Positions 35,253 to 43,737 of a DNA stretch of 64,000 bases are shown in pieces. Source of the stretch: Austwickia chelonae NBRC 105200 (GTDB taxonomy: Bacteria > Actinomycetota > Actinomycetes > Actinomycetales > Dermatophilaceae). The notes under the pieces were generated by a model. That model was given only the letters and a program-made list of their open reading frames with translations, was not told the origin of the DNA and made no database searches. Every line of letters starts with the position of its first letter. The stretch's first letter is position 1. The translations under genes and the position numbers were made by a program. The stretch is taken from assembly GCF_000298175.1 (NCBI RefSeq), contig NZ_BAGZ01000017.1, positions 168,083 through 232,082 of the forward strand, given 5' to 3'.

Positions 35253-37416
35253 TCTCCTCGGGATCGAGCACCACGGTGGCGTCGTACTCCAGACCCTTCA
35301 CACTCAACGGATCGACCACGACCACCCGGCCCCCGTCACCCTCGTCGAAGGAAGCCACCGCGTCGGCCCACCGCTTCGGGGTGATCACACCGATCGACCC
35401 GTCGACCTCCTCGGCCAGGGCCGCGACGGACTCCGCCACCGCCAGGACCACCGACCTCTCGTCGAAGGGAACACGGACGTCCACCGGATCCACCCCGGTC
35501 TCCCGCACCGCCTGAGGGATGTCGGCGTCCGGCACCTGCGGCAGGACCACCGCCGCCGCGTAGTCGAAGATCTCCCGGGCGTTCCGGTAGTTCGTCGACA
35601 TGTGGAAGGTACGCCGACCGTTCCGTCCGAAAGCGTGGTCACGCGCCGAGAGGGCCTCGTCGGCATCCCCCCAGGATGCCTGGGCGGCGTCGCCGACCAC
35701 CGTCCACGACGCGGACTGCGCCCGCCGGCCCAGCATCCGCCACTGCATCGGCGACAGGTCCTGGGCCTCGTCGACCAGGACATGGGCGTAATCGCCGTGC
35801 CGGTCGATCCGCCCGCGGAGCAGGGCTTCCCGGCGGGCCTCCTCGTCGAGGGAGGACGGATCGGCCAAGGCCCGCTCCCGGTAACCGTGGGCGCTCGACC
35901 CCGGCGCATCGACCCGGGCGGTTCGCAGGTCCCCCGTGGCCACCGCCTCGGCCTCCGCGTCGTCGAGGAGATCGACCTCGTAGAAGCCTCGCTCGTGGTC
36001 GACCCGCTCCGGGACGATCCCCACCCGGGAGGACAGATCGTCGATGAGCGCGGCATCGGCCACCGTCCAGGAGCCTGCCGCCAAGGTGTCCCGGAAGGAC
36101 GACGCCAGCAGCGGTGCGGCCTTCTCCGGGAAGATCCCGGAGACATACCGTCTGGTCCGCTGCTCGTCGGCCAGCCACAGGAGTACCTCGCGTGGGTCCA
36201 CCGGACGCCACCAGGCATCCAGGAAACGCTCCACGTCCCGGTGCTCGCGGAAGGTGTCCAGGAAGTCCTCCCGGTCGCCGTCGAGCACCTGTTTCCACGC
36301 GGCCTGGGCCAGGGCCTCCGTCATCGCCTCCCGGGAGGAGTTGCGCGGATGATGGCGCAGCACCTGATGTCGGATACGGTCCAGGGCCTGCCGGTCGAGG
36401 TGGACGGGACGTCCGGTCACCATGACCCGCAGGCTCTCCGGCGAACCGGGGATGGTGTCCCGGGCCGCTCGGCCGAGCACCCGGCGGATCTTCAGGGTTC
36501 CCTTGAGGGCTGCGACCTCGGGGGAGTCGACCCGCACCGCGGTCACGGCGTCGACGATGTCGCCCACCGAGCGCAGGACCACCGAATCCTCGCCCAGGGA
36601 GGGCAGCACCCGTTCGATGTACGCGGTGTAGGCGGCGGACGGTCCGACCACCAGCACTCCGCCGCGTTCGAAACGCCGCCGGTCGGAGTACAGCAGGTAG
36701 GCGGCCCGGTGCAGGGCGACCACGGTCTTGCCCGTTCCCGGCCCACCGGTGATCTCCACGACCCCACGAGCGGCGGCCCGGATGGCCTCGTCCTGGTGGG
36801 CCTGGATGGTGGCGACGATATCGCGCATCCGCCCCGAGCGGCTCCGGGTCAAGGCGGCGAGGAGCGCGCCCTCACCGAGGACGACCAGGTCCTCCGGTGC
36901 CTGGGAGACCATCAGGTCGTCCTCCGCGCCGACGACCTCCTGGCCGCGGCAGCGCAGTACCCTGCGTCGCAGCACGTTCATCGGGGAGGTCGGTGTGGCC
37001 CGGTAGAAGGGTTCGGCGGCCGGCGCGCGCCAGTCGATGACCAGGGGTTCGTAGTCGTCGTCGCGGACCCCGAGTCGGCCGACGTACCGGATCTCCCGTT
37101 CGAGGGCGCCGCTCCGGGTGGCATGTTCCAGGTCGAGTCGCCCGAAGACGAGGCCTTCGTGTTCGCGGTCGAGGGCGGCGCGTCGTTTCGCTGCGCTGTA
37201 GACCAGGGCGTCCCGTTCGAAGAGGCCGGTGATCTCTTCGTCGCGGACGTCGCCGGTGCGGTCGGTGCGTCCGCGGGCGAGCCCGTCGGCCTGGACCAAT
37301 GCGGCGCGTCGTCCGGCAGCGGCGAGCTCGGTGTAGACGCGGTCCACATGGGCCTGTTCCGTCGCGAGCTCTCTGGTGAGGACGTCCTGATCGCGGTCCA
37401 CGTGGGCCACTCGCAC
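35164..37416 (-). CDS. HelD/HelR-type RNA polymerase-recycling ATPase
   Basis: 750 residues from GTG. Superfamily 1 motifs: Walker A ITGGPGTGKTVVALHRAA near residue 230, motif II VLVDEAQDLSPMQ, motif III VVGDAAQASWG, motif IV HMSTNYRNAREIF and motif V VDPLSVKGLEYDATVVLDP. The coiled N-terminus (ELATEQAHVDRVYTEL) and domain order fit actinobacterial class II HelD. These proteins bind RNA polymerase, dislodge stalled complexes and in some species (HelR) protect from rifamycins. Resistance cannot be inferred here: no rifamycin-associated element was seen in the 268 bp upstream. Its 3' end overlaps the convergent DMT gene by 89 bp. Confidence 0.88.
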   Translation of the reverse strand: MRVAHVDRDQDVLTRELATEQAHVDRVYTELAAAGRRAALVQADGLARGRTDRTGDVRDEEITGLFERDALVYSAAKRRAALDREHEGLVFGRLDLEHATRSGALEREIRYVGRLGVRDDDYEPLVIDWRAPAAEPFYRATPTSPMNVLRRRVLRCRGQEVVGAEDDLMVSQAPEDLVVLGEGALLAALTRSRSGRMRDIVATIQAHQDEAIRAAARGVVEITGGPGTGKTVVALHRAAYLLYSDRRRFERGGVLVVGPSAAYTAYIERVLPSLGEDSVVLRSVGDIVDAVTAVRVDSPEVAALKGTLKIRRVLGRAARDTIPGSPESLRVMVTGRPVHLDRQALDRIRHQVLRHHPRNSSREAMTEALAQAAWKQVLDGDREDFLDTFREHRDVERFLDAWWRPVDPREVLLWLADEQRTRRYVSGIFPEKAAPLLASSFRDTLAAGSWTVADAALIDDLSSRVGIVPERVDHERGFYEVDLLDDAEAEAVATGDLRTARVDAPGSSAHGYRERALADPSSLDEEARREALLRGRIDRHGDYAHVLVDEAQDLSPMQWRMLGRRAQSASWTVVGDAAQASWGDADEALSARDHAFGRNGRRTFHMSTNYRNAREIFDYAAAVVLPQVPDADIPQAVRETGVDPVDVRVPFDERSVVLAVAESVAALAEEVDGSIGVITPKRWADAVASFDEGDGGRVVVVDPLSVKGLEYDATVVLDPEEITAESPGGVRVLYVSLTRAAHRMHVVHVG

Positions 37417-37672
37417 CCCTTGTTCGTCGTCCGGTGGTGGGTCGTTCGCCGCCGGGATCTCCTGGCGGGCAAGTTCTCAATTCTATGCCTTTCCTGGAGG
37501 TCGGCTGCACAGGGCGGAGACGGGACCGAATGCTTCACGACGAATAAATAGACCTATGAAAACGACTGTCCATTAGGGATATTCGATATCCAGGCGGGTT
37601 TTTCCGCTGCGGTCTCCCTTGGATCGGGCAGGCCGCAGCGGCGACAGGGACCGCGGCAGGGCCAGGCGCCGA

Positions 37673-37687
37673 TAGGGTGGAGTCGTG
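37673..37687 (+). promoter_or_regulatory. Putative -10 box and leaderless start of purD
   Basis: TAGGGT (37673-37678), 6 nt, then GTG 37685. The 268-bp gap between the divergent HelR-type gene and purD also holds an inverted repeat GGATAT-TCG-ATATCC at 37577-37591 and an AT-rich segment around 37540-37560. Confidence 0.5.
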
Positions 37688-38977
37688 AACGTCCTCGTCG
37701 TCGGCTCCGGTGCTCGGGAGCACGCCCTCGTCCTCGCCCTGTCCCGCGACGCGGGAGTGGGCCGTCTGCACGTCGCCCCAGGCAACCCAGGCATGGCAGA
37801 CCTGGCCACGCTCCACGAGGTGGACGTCCTGGACGGTGCCGCCGTGGCCGGCCTGGCCAGACGGGTCGACGCCCACCTGGTCGTCGTCGGCCCCGAAGCA
37901 CCTCTGGTGGCCGGAGTGGCCGACGCGGTCCGGGAAGCCGGGATCGCCTGCTTCGGCCCCTCGGCCCGTGCCGCCCGCCTGGAAGGCAGCAAAGCCTTCG
38001 CCAAGGACGTGATGGCCGCGGCCGACGTCCCCACCGCCATGGCCCACGTATGCACCACGATGGACCAGGTCGCCGAAGCACTCGACGCCCTCGGCGCACC
38101 CTACGTGGTCAAGGACGACGGGCTCGCCGCAGGTAAAGGCGTCGTCGTCACCGAGAACCGCATGACCGCGATGGCGCACGCGGCGCAATGCCTGAACCGG
38201 GAGCCCGCGCCGGGGGAGAACCAGCCCACCGTCGTCGTCGAGGAATATCTCGACGGTCCGGAAGTCTCCCTGTTCTGCGTGACCGACGGGCAGACCGTCG
38301 TCCCCCTGGCACCGGCCCAGGACTTCAAACGCGCACTCGACGGCGACCAAGGGCCCAACACCGGAGGCATGGGCGCCTACTCGCCGCTGGACTGGGCGCC
38401 CGAAGGGCTGGTCGACCAGGTCGTGGCCCGGGTGGCCCGACCCACCGTGGAGGAGATGCGCCGCCGTGGAACCCCGTTCGCCGGAATCCTCTACGTCGGG
38501 CTGGCCCTGACCTCCCGAGGGCTCCGGGTCGTGGAGTTCAACGCTCGTTTCGGGGATCCGGAGACGCAGATCGTCCTCGCCCGGCTGGAAACCCCCCTCG
38601 GTGGCCTGTTGACGGCTGCCGCCACCGGTGAACTCGACGGTTTCCCCGCCCTGCGGTGGCGTCAGGAGGCCGCCGTGACCGTGGTCGTCGCCGCCAAGGG
38701 GTATCCCGAAGGGCCCCGCAAGGGAGACCCGATCGAGGGCCTCGACCAGGTGGGCGACGAGGCCGACGTCCTGCACGCCGGGACAGCGCTCTCCGGCGAC
38801 CAGCTGGTCAGCGCCGGCGGGCGGGTCCTGTCCGTCGTGGCCCTGGGCAGCGACCTCGCCCGGGCGAGGGAGCGGGCCTACGCCGCCGTCGGCCGGATAA
38901 CCCTGCGCGGCAGCCACCATCGCACCGACATCGCCCTGGCCGCCCAGGAGAAGAAGATCCCCACACCCACCTGCTGA
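37685..38977 (+). CDS. purD: Phosphoribosylamine-glycine ligase (GARS)
   Basis: 430 residues from GTG. NVLVVGSGAREHALVLAL is the diagnostic N-terminus, PYVVKDDGLAAGKGVVV the ATP-grasp lid, VVVEEYLDGPEVSLFCVTDG the central motif and FNARFGDPETQ the metal/ATP Glu-Asn region. It joins phosphoribosylamine and glycine with ATP in step 2 of purine synthesis. It heads the purD-purC-purS-purQ-purL run; the gap to purC is 47 bp with its own ribosome site. Confidence 0.97.
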   Translation: MNVLVVGSGAREHALVLALSRDAGVGRLHVAPGNPGMADLATLHEVDVLDGAAVAGLARRVDAHLVVVGPEAPLVAGVADAVREAGIACFGPSARAARLEGSKAFAKDVMAAADVPTAMAHVCTTMDQVAEALDALGAPYVVKDDGLAAGKGVVVTENRMTAMAHAAQCLNREPAPGENQPTVVVEEYLDGPEVSLFCVTDGQTVVPLAPAQDFKRALDGDQGPNTGGMGAYSPLDWAPEGLVDQVVARVARPTVEEMRRRGTPFAGILYVGLALTSRGLRVVEFNARFGDPETQIVLARLETPLGGLLTAAATGELDGFPALRWRQEAAVTVVVAAKGYPEGPRKGDPIEGLDQVGDEADVLHAGTALSGDQLVSAGGRVLSVVALGSDLARARERAYAAVGRITLRGSHHRTDIALAAQEKKIPTPTC

Positions 38978-39024
38978 TCGTCCCGTCCGCAAGCGCTCCG
39001 GGACGCGACCCCGAGAAGGAACAG

Positions 39025-39933
39025 ATGACCGCCCCGCAGGTTCCCCTACAGATTCCCGGTTACGAACATGTCTACTCCGGGAAGGTCCGGGAGCTCTACG
39101 CGCCACTGGACCCGGACACCGGTGAACGGCAGGCGGACCGCATGCTCCTGGTCGCCAGCGACCGCATCTCCGCCTTCGACCACGTCCTCGACTCGGAGAT
39201 CCCCGACAAGGGGCGCATCCTCACCCGGATGAGCCTGTGGTGGTTCGAACGGCTCGCCGATCTCGTGCCCAATCACGTGGTCTCCACCGATGTCCCGCCG
39301 GAGGTCGACGGCCGGGCCCTGCTCGTCCGACGGCTGTCGATGCTGCCGGTCGAATGCATCGGCCGGGCCTATCTGACCGGCAGCGGGCTCGCCGAGTACC
39401 AGGCCTGCGGATCCGTCTGCGGGATCACCCTGCCCGAAGGGCTTCTCGAGTCCTCCCGACTCCCGGAACCCCTCTTCACCCCCACATCGAAGGCACCGGT
39501 GGGTGAACACGACCAGCCGATGACCAGGGACGAGGTCTCCCGTCTGATCGGCGCCGACCTGACCGACCGTGTCGCCGACCTGACCACGCGGATCCTCGCC
39601 CGCGCCGAGCAGATCGCCGCGCCCCGCGGCATCCTCATCGCCGACACCAAGGTCGAGTACGGGCTGACGGAGGACGGCGACCTCGTCCTCGCCGACGAGG
39701 TCCTCACCCCGGACAGCTCCCGTTTCTGGCCCGCCGCCGACTACGCGCAGGGCCGCCAGCAGCGCAGCTACGACAAACAGTACGTGCGCGACTGGCTCAT
39801 GTCCTCGGCCAGCGGATGGGACCGATCATCCGATGAGAAACCCCCCGCATTGCCCGCCGAGGTGATCGAACGCACCCGCCAGACCTACGTCGCCGCCTAC
39901 GAGGCCTTGACCGGAACACCGTTCCGCAGGTGA
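39025..39933 (+). CDS. purC: Phosphoribosylaminoimidazole-succinocarboxamide synthase
   Basis: 302 residues, ATG with AGAAGGAA before it. Motifs YSGKVRELY, LLVASDRISAFDHVL, GRAYLTGSGLAEY and DTKVEYGL followed by LADEVLTPDSSRFW define SAICAR synthase. It condenses CAIR and aspartate with ATP. The length is that of the monodomain actinobacterial enzyme. purE and purK are not in the window. Confidence 0.97.
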   Translation: MTAPQVPLQIPGYEHVYSGKVRELYAPLDPDTGERQADRMLLVASDRISAFDHVLDSEIPDKGRILTRMSLWWFERLADLVPNHVVSTDVPPEVDGRALLVRRLSMLPVECIGRAYLTGSGLAEYQACGSVCGITLPEGLLESSRLPEPLFTPTSKAPVGEHDQPMTRDEVSRLIGADLTDRVADLTTRILARAEQIAAPRGILIADTKVEYGLTEDGDLVLADEVLTPDSSRFWPAADYAQGRQQRSYDKQYVRDWLMSSASGWDRSSDEKPPALPAEVIERTRQTYVAAYEALTGTPFRR

Positions 39934-40010
39934 AAGCCCTCAGCCGACGCAGATAGGCTGTCCAGGACGGGCCAAACGCCCGAATCGCCGACCGCACAGG
40001 AGCACTACCA

Positions 40011-40439
40011 ATGGGAACCGTTGTCGTCGACGTCATGCTCAAACCGGAGATCCTCGATCCACAGGGACAAGCCGTCGCCGGGGCCCTGCCCCGACTGGGT
40101 TTCGCCCAGTTCAACGACGTACGGCAGGGCAAGCGCTTCACCCTGGAGGTGGAAGGCCCGGTGACCCCGCAGATCCTGGCCCAGGCGCGGGAGGCCGCCC
40201 AGACCTTGCTGTCGAACCCCGTGATCGAGGACGTCGTCTCCGTGCGCGACGCCGAAACAGGTGAGACCGCCTACGACTGGGAGGACGAAGGCAATCCGGA
40301 GAGCTGGGGGGCGATCGCGCCGATCCCCGAAGGCGCCGGCCGCCACGAAGGGCGGGCACGGGTCGACCGCGGCAATCTCAGCGCCGAACAGCTCCAGGGC
40401 GCCGAGGGCACCGCCGCTTACAAGGGGGACGACGACTGA
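40011..40439 (+). CDS. purS: FGAM synthase subunit PurS with long C-terminal extension
   Basis: 142 residues, ATG with AGGAGC upstream. Residues 1-82 are a normal Pur[33 protein letters not shown] and [11 protein letters not shown]. The family is usually about 80-90 residues. Here about 60 more follow, acidic and Gly/Pro-rich, including [17 protein letters not shown] and ending KGDDD. PurS bridges PurQ and PurL for ammonia channelling in the FGAM synthase complex. Its stop overlaps the purQ start by one base. Confidence 0.92.
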   Translation: MGTVVVDVMLKPEILDPQGQAVAGALPRLGFAQFNDVRQGKRFTLEVEGPVTPQILAQAREAAQTLLSNPVIEDVVSVRDAETGETAYDWEDEGNPESWGAIAPIPEGAGRHEGRARVDRGNLSAEQLQGAEGTAAYKGDDD

Positions 40440-41110
40440 TGCGCGTCGGAGTGGTGACCTTCCCCGGCACCCTGGACGACCACGACGCCCTGCGCGCGAT
40501 CCGACTGGCCGGAGGAGAGGCCGTGTCCCTCTGGCACGCCGACGCCGACCTGCACGACGTGGACGCCGTCGTCCTCCCCGGCGGATTCAGCTACGGGGAC
40601 TACCTGCGTTGCGGTGCCATCGCCCGCTTCGCGCCGGTGATGACCTCCCTGCGGGATGCCGCCCGCGGTGGCATGCCCGTCCTGGGGATCTGCAACGGAT
40701 TCCAGGTGCTCTGCGAATCGCACCTGTTGCCGGGCGCGCTCTCCCGCAACGCCGGACGTCGATTCATCTGCCAGGACCAGCCCCTTCGGGTCGAGAACAC
40801 GGCCACCCCGTGGACGAGGGATTTCACCGACGGGCAGCAGATCACCATCGTCCTGAAGAACGGGGAGGGCTGTTTCGTCGCCGACCTGTACACCGTCGAA
40901 CAACTCGAAGCCGAAGGCCGCGTGGTCTTCCGGTACCTCGGTGACAATCCGAACGGCTCCTACCGCGGCATCGCCGGCATCTGTAACGAGGCCGGGAACG
41001 TGGTCGGACTGATGCCGCACCCCGAGCACTGCGTCGAGGAGGGCTTCGGCCCCAGCCTCGACGGACGCCCCTTCTTCACCTCCGTCCTTCAGAGCATGGT
41101 GGGAGCCTGA
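40439..41110 (+). CDS. purQ: FGAM synthase glutaminase subunit
   Basis: 223 residues, a class I glutamine amidotransferase. [19 protein letters not shown] opens the protein, [13 protein letters not shown] is the oxyanion region, [10 protein letters not shown] carries the nucleophilic Cys, and [12 protein letters not shown] the catalytic His and Glu. It supplies ammonia from glutamine to PurL. Coupled to purS by stop/start overlap and to purL with a 1-base gap. Confidence 0.97.
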   Translation: MRVGVVTFPGTLDDHDALRAIRLAGGEAVSLWHADADLHDVDAVVLPGGFSYGDYLRCGAIARFAPVMTSLRDAARGGMPVLGICNGFQVLCESHLLPGALSRNAGRRFICQDQPLRVENTATPWTRDFTDGQQITIVLKNGEGCFVADLYTVEQLEAEGRVVFRYLGDNPNGSYRGIAGICNEAGNVVGLMPHPEHCVEEGFGPSLDGRPFFTSVLQSMVGA

Positions 41111-41111
41111 C

Positions 41112-43472
41112 GTGGAAGACCAGCATCCTGAACCCCGGACCCCGCACGAACACGGGCAGAACGCTCAGGTCATCGCGGCGCCGACCGCCCGCGACGGAGC
41201 CGTGCTCGACACCGTCGAACAGGCTCGGGCCACCCCCGATCGTGAACTGCCCCACCGTGAGCTGGGGCTCTCCGACGAGGAGTACGACAAGATCCGGGAG
41301 ATCCTCGGACGTCGACCCACCGGCGGCGAACTCGCCATGTACTCGGTCATGTGGTCCGAGCACTGCTCCTACAAGTCCTCCAAGGTGCACTTCCGCCACT
41401 TCGCGGAGAATCTCACCGAGGAGATGAAAGCCAAGATGCTCGTCGGTATCGGCGAGAACGCCGGCGTCGTCGACATCGGCGACGGCTGGGCGGTCACCTT
41501 CAAGGTCGAGTCGCACAACCACCCCAGCTACGTCGAGCCCTATCAGGGTGCGGCCACCGGCGTCGGCGGCATCGTCCGCGACATCATGGCGATGGGGGCC
41601 CGGCCGATCGCGGTGATGGACCCGCTGCGTTTCGGTGCCCTCGACCATCCCGACACCCACCGTGTGCTGCCCGGTATCGTCGCGGGCATCGGCGGCTACG
41701 GCAACTGCCTCGGCCTGCCCAATATCGGCGGTGAAGTCGTCTTCGACCCCTGTTACCAGGGAAACCCGCTGGTCAACGCGCTGTGCGTCGGCAAGATGCG
41801 CATCGAGGACATCCACACCGCGCACGCCTCCGGCGCTGGCAACAAGGTGGTGCTCTTCGGGGCCCGCACCGGCGGCGACGGCATCGGCGGGGCGTCGGTG
41901 CTGGCCTCGGCGACCTTCGACGCCGATGGCCCGACGAAACGGCCGAGCGTGCAGGTCGGCGACCCGTTCAAGGAGAAGATCCTGATCGAGTGCTGCCTGG
42001 AGCTCTACGCCGCGGGAGTGGTCGACGGTATCCAGGATCTCGGCGCCGCCGGGTTGTCCTGCGCCTGGTCCGAGCTGGCCAGTGCCGGCGACGGCGGTAT
42101 GGACGTCTGGCTCGACGACGTGCCGCTGCGCGACCCCCATCTCGCTCCCGAGGAGATCCTCATGAGCGAATCCCAGGAACGCATGATGGCCGTCGTCGAA
42201 CCGGGCAAGCTCGACGAGTTCATGGCGATCACCCGTAAATGGGAGATCGAGGCGACGGTCTGCGGTGAGGTCGTCGAGGGCGACCGGCTCCGCGTCCATT
42301 ACCAGGGGCAGGTCATCGTGGACGTCCCGCCGCGTTCCGTGGCCCACGACGGGCCGGTCTACCAGCGTCCGGTCGAAGTGCCGGAGTACCTTGCCGAGCT
42401 CCAGGGCAATATGGCCTCGATCCTGCCCCGCCCCGCCGACGGCGAGGAACTGGGACAGATCCTGCGGACGCTCGTGTCCAGCCCGAACCTGGCTGACAAG
42501 AGCTGGGTCACCGACCAGTACGACCGGTATGTCATGGGCAACACCGCCCTGGCTCAGCCGGACGACGCCGGGCTGGTCCGGGTCGACGAGCAGACCGGCC
42601 GGGGAGTGGCCCTGGCCACCGACTGCAACAGCCGTTACTGCAAGCTCGACCCCTACACGGGGGCCCAGCTGGCTCTGGCCGAGGCCTACCGCAATGTGGC
42701 CGCCTGCGGCGCCCGACCTCTGGCCGTCACCGACTGCCTCAACTTCGGGTCCCCGGAGGACCCGGGGGTCATGTGGCAGTTCGAACAGACGGTGATGGGG
42801 CTCGCCGCCGGCTGTCGTGAGTTGGGCATCCCGGTGACCGGAGGCAATGTCTCCTTCTACAACCAGACCGGCGACACCGCGATCCACCCCACCCCGGTGG
42901 TCGGTGTGCTCGGTGTGCTCGACGACGTGTCCCGGCGGACGTCGTCGTACTGGAAGGACGAGGGCCTGACCCTGATGCTGCTCGGGACGACCCGGGACGA
43001 GCTCGGCGGGTCGGCCTGGGCTGATGTACTCCACGGCCACCTGGGCGGTTTGCCGCCCAAGGCCGATCTCCCCGCGGAGAAGGCCCTGGCTGAGTTGCTC
43101 GCCCGTGCGACACAGGCCGGTTATTTCGCCGCCGCGCACGATCTGTCAGACGGTGGTCTGGCCGTGGCTGTGGCCGAGTCGGCGATCCGTCACGGGGTCG
43201 GTGCGCGTCTGGACCTGGCCGAGCTGATCATGCGCGATTCGGTGGACGCTTTCGTGGCCTTGTACGCCGAGAGTGCCGCGCGTTGCCTCGTGGCGGTGCG
43301 CGCCGATCAGATCGAGCCGACCTTCGTCGCGGCCGCCGAGCTGGGCGTGCCCTGCGTCCGCATCGGTGAGACCGGAGGCGCCGAACTCGTGGTAGACGGC
43401 GAGTTCAGCGTGCGGGTCGACGAGCTGGCTCAGCTGCACCGGGCGACGCTCCCGGAGGTCCTGGGCGCCTGA
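41112..43472 (+). CDS. purL: FGAM synthase large subunit
   Basis: 786 residues from GTG, the small-type PurL that works with PurS and PurQ. Motifs: [16 protein letters not shown] with the catalytic His, [24 protein letters not shown] for ATP/FGAR binding, [14 protein letters not shown] and [15 protein letters not shown], then [14 protein letters not shown] in the second AIRS-like half. It converts FGAR to FGAM with ATP and ammonia. A 30-residue hydrophilic N-terminal extension precedes the core. A strong 42-bp palindrome follows 16 bp after the stop. Confidence 0.97.
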   Translation: MEDQHPEPRTPHEHGQNAQVIAAPTARDGAVLDTVEQARATPDRELPHRELGLSDEEYDKIREILGRRPTGGELAMYSVMWSEHCSYKSSKVHFRHFAENLTEEMKAKMLVGIGENAGVVDIGDGWAVTFKVESHNHPSYVEPYQGAATGVGGIVRDIMAMGARPIAVMDPLRFGALDHPDTHRVLPGIVAGIGGYGNCLGLPNIGGEVVFDPCYQGNPLVNALCVGKMRIEDIHTAHASGAGNKVVLFGARTGGDGIGGASVLASATFDADGPTKRPSVQVGDPFKEKILIECCLELYAAGVVDGIQDLGAAGLSCAWSELASAGDGGMDVWLDDVPLRDPHLAPEEILMSESQERMMAVVEPGKLDEFMAITRKWEIEATVCGEVVEGDRLRVHYQGQVIVDVPPRSVAHDGPVYQRPVEVPEYLAELQGNMASILPRPADGEELGQILRTLVSSPNLADKSWVTDQYDRYVMGNTALAQPDDAGLVRVDEQTGRGVALATDCNSRYCKLDPYTGAQLALAEAYRNVAACGARPLAVTDCLNFGSPEDPGVMWQFEQTVMGLAAGCRELGIPVTGGNVSFYNQTGDTAIHPTPVVGVLGVLDDVSRRTSSYWKDEGLTLMLLGTTRDELGGSAWADVLHGHLGGLPPKADLPAEKALAELLARATQAGYFAAAHDLSDGGLAVAVAESAIRHGVGARLDLAELIMRDSVDAFVALYAESAARCLVAVRADQIEPTFVAAAELGVPCVRIGETGGAELVVDGEFSVRVDELAQLHRATLPEVLGA

Positions 43473-43488
43473 CCCACATCGCATCCCG

Positions 43489-43530
43489 GTCGGGGGTGTT
43501 CTCGGACATATGTCCGAGAACACCCCCGAC
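43489..43530 (+). terminator. 42-bp perfect palindrome ending the pur operon
   Basis: Arms 43489-43509 and 43510-43530 are exact reverse complements with no spacer; the centre is GGACATATGTCC. As RNA it would form a very stable hairpin 16 bp after the purL stop. No U-tract follows. Confidence 0.8.
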
Positions 43531-43737
43531 ATGCATATTAACGGGAAAAGTTAAGGGTGAATATTAGTAGGCGCAGATATTCATCGCACTTGCGATTCCG
43601 TGGGCCATGATTTGAGTAAGCGACTGAGTCATCTCTCGTCGTGAATATCGCTGGCCTGTGCTACGGCATAAAGGCCTGGCAGCGAATATCTCCTGTTCCG
43701 CAGCGTTATTCCTCACCTTTGATCGGAGTCCCGTCCG

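Noticed and set aside
37417..37684. Rifamycin-associated element or purine riboswitch before helR/purD
   Set aside because: No matching palindrome or purine-aptamer-like fold was recognised; only a short GGATAT...ATATCC repeat is present.
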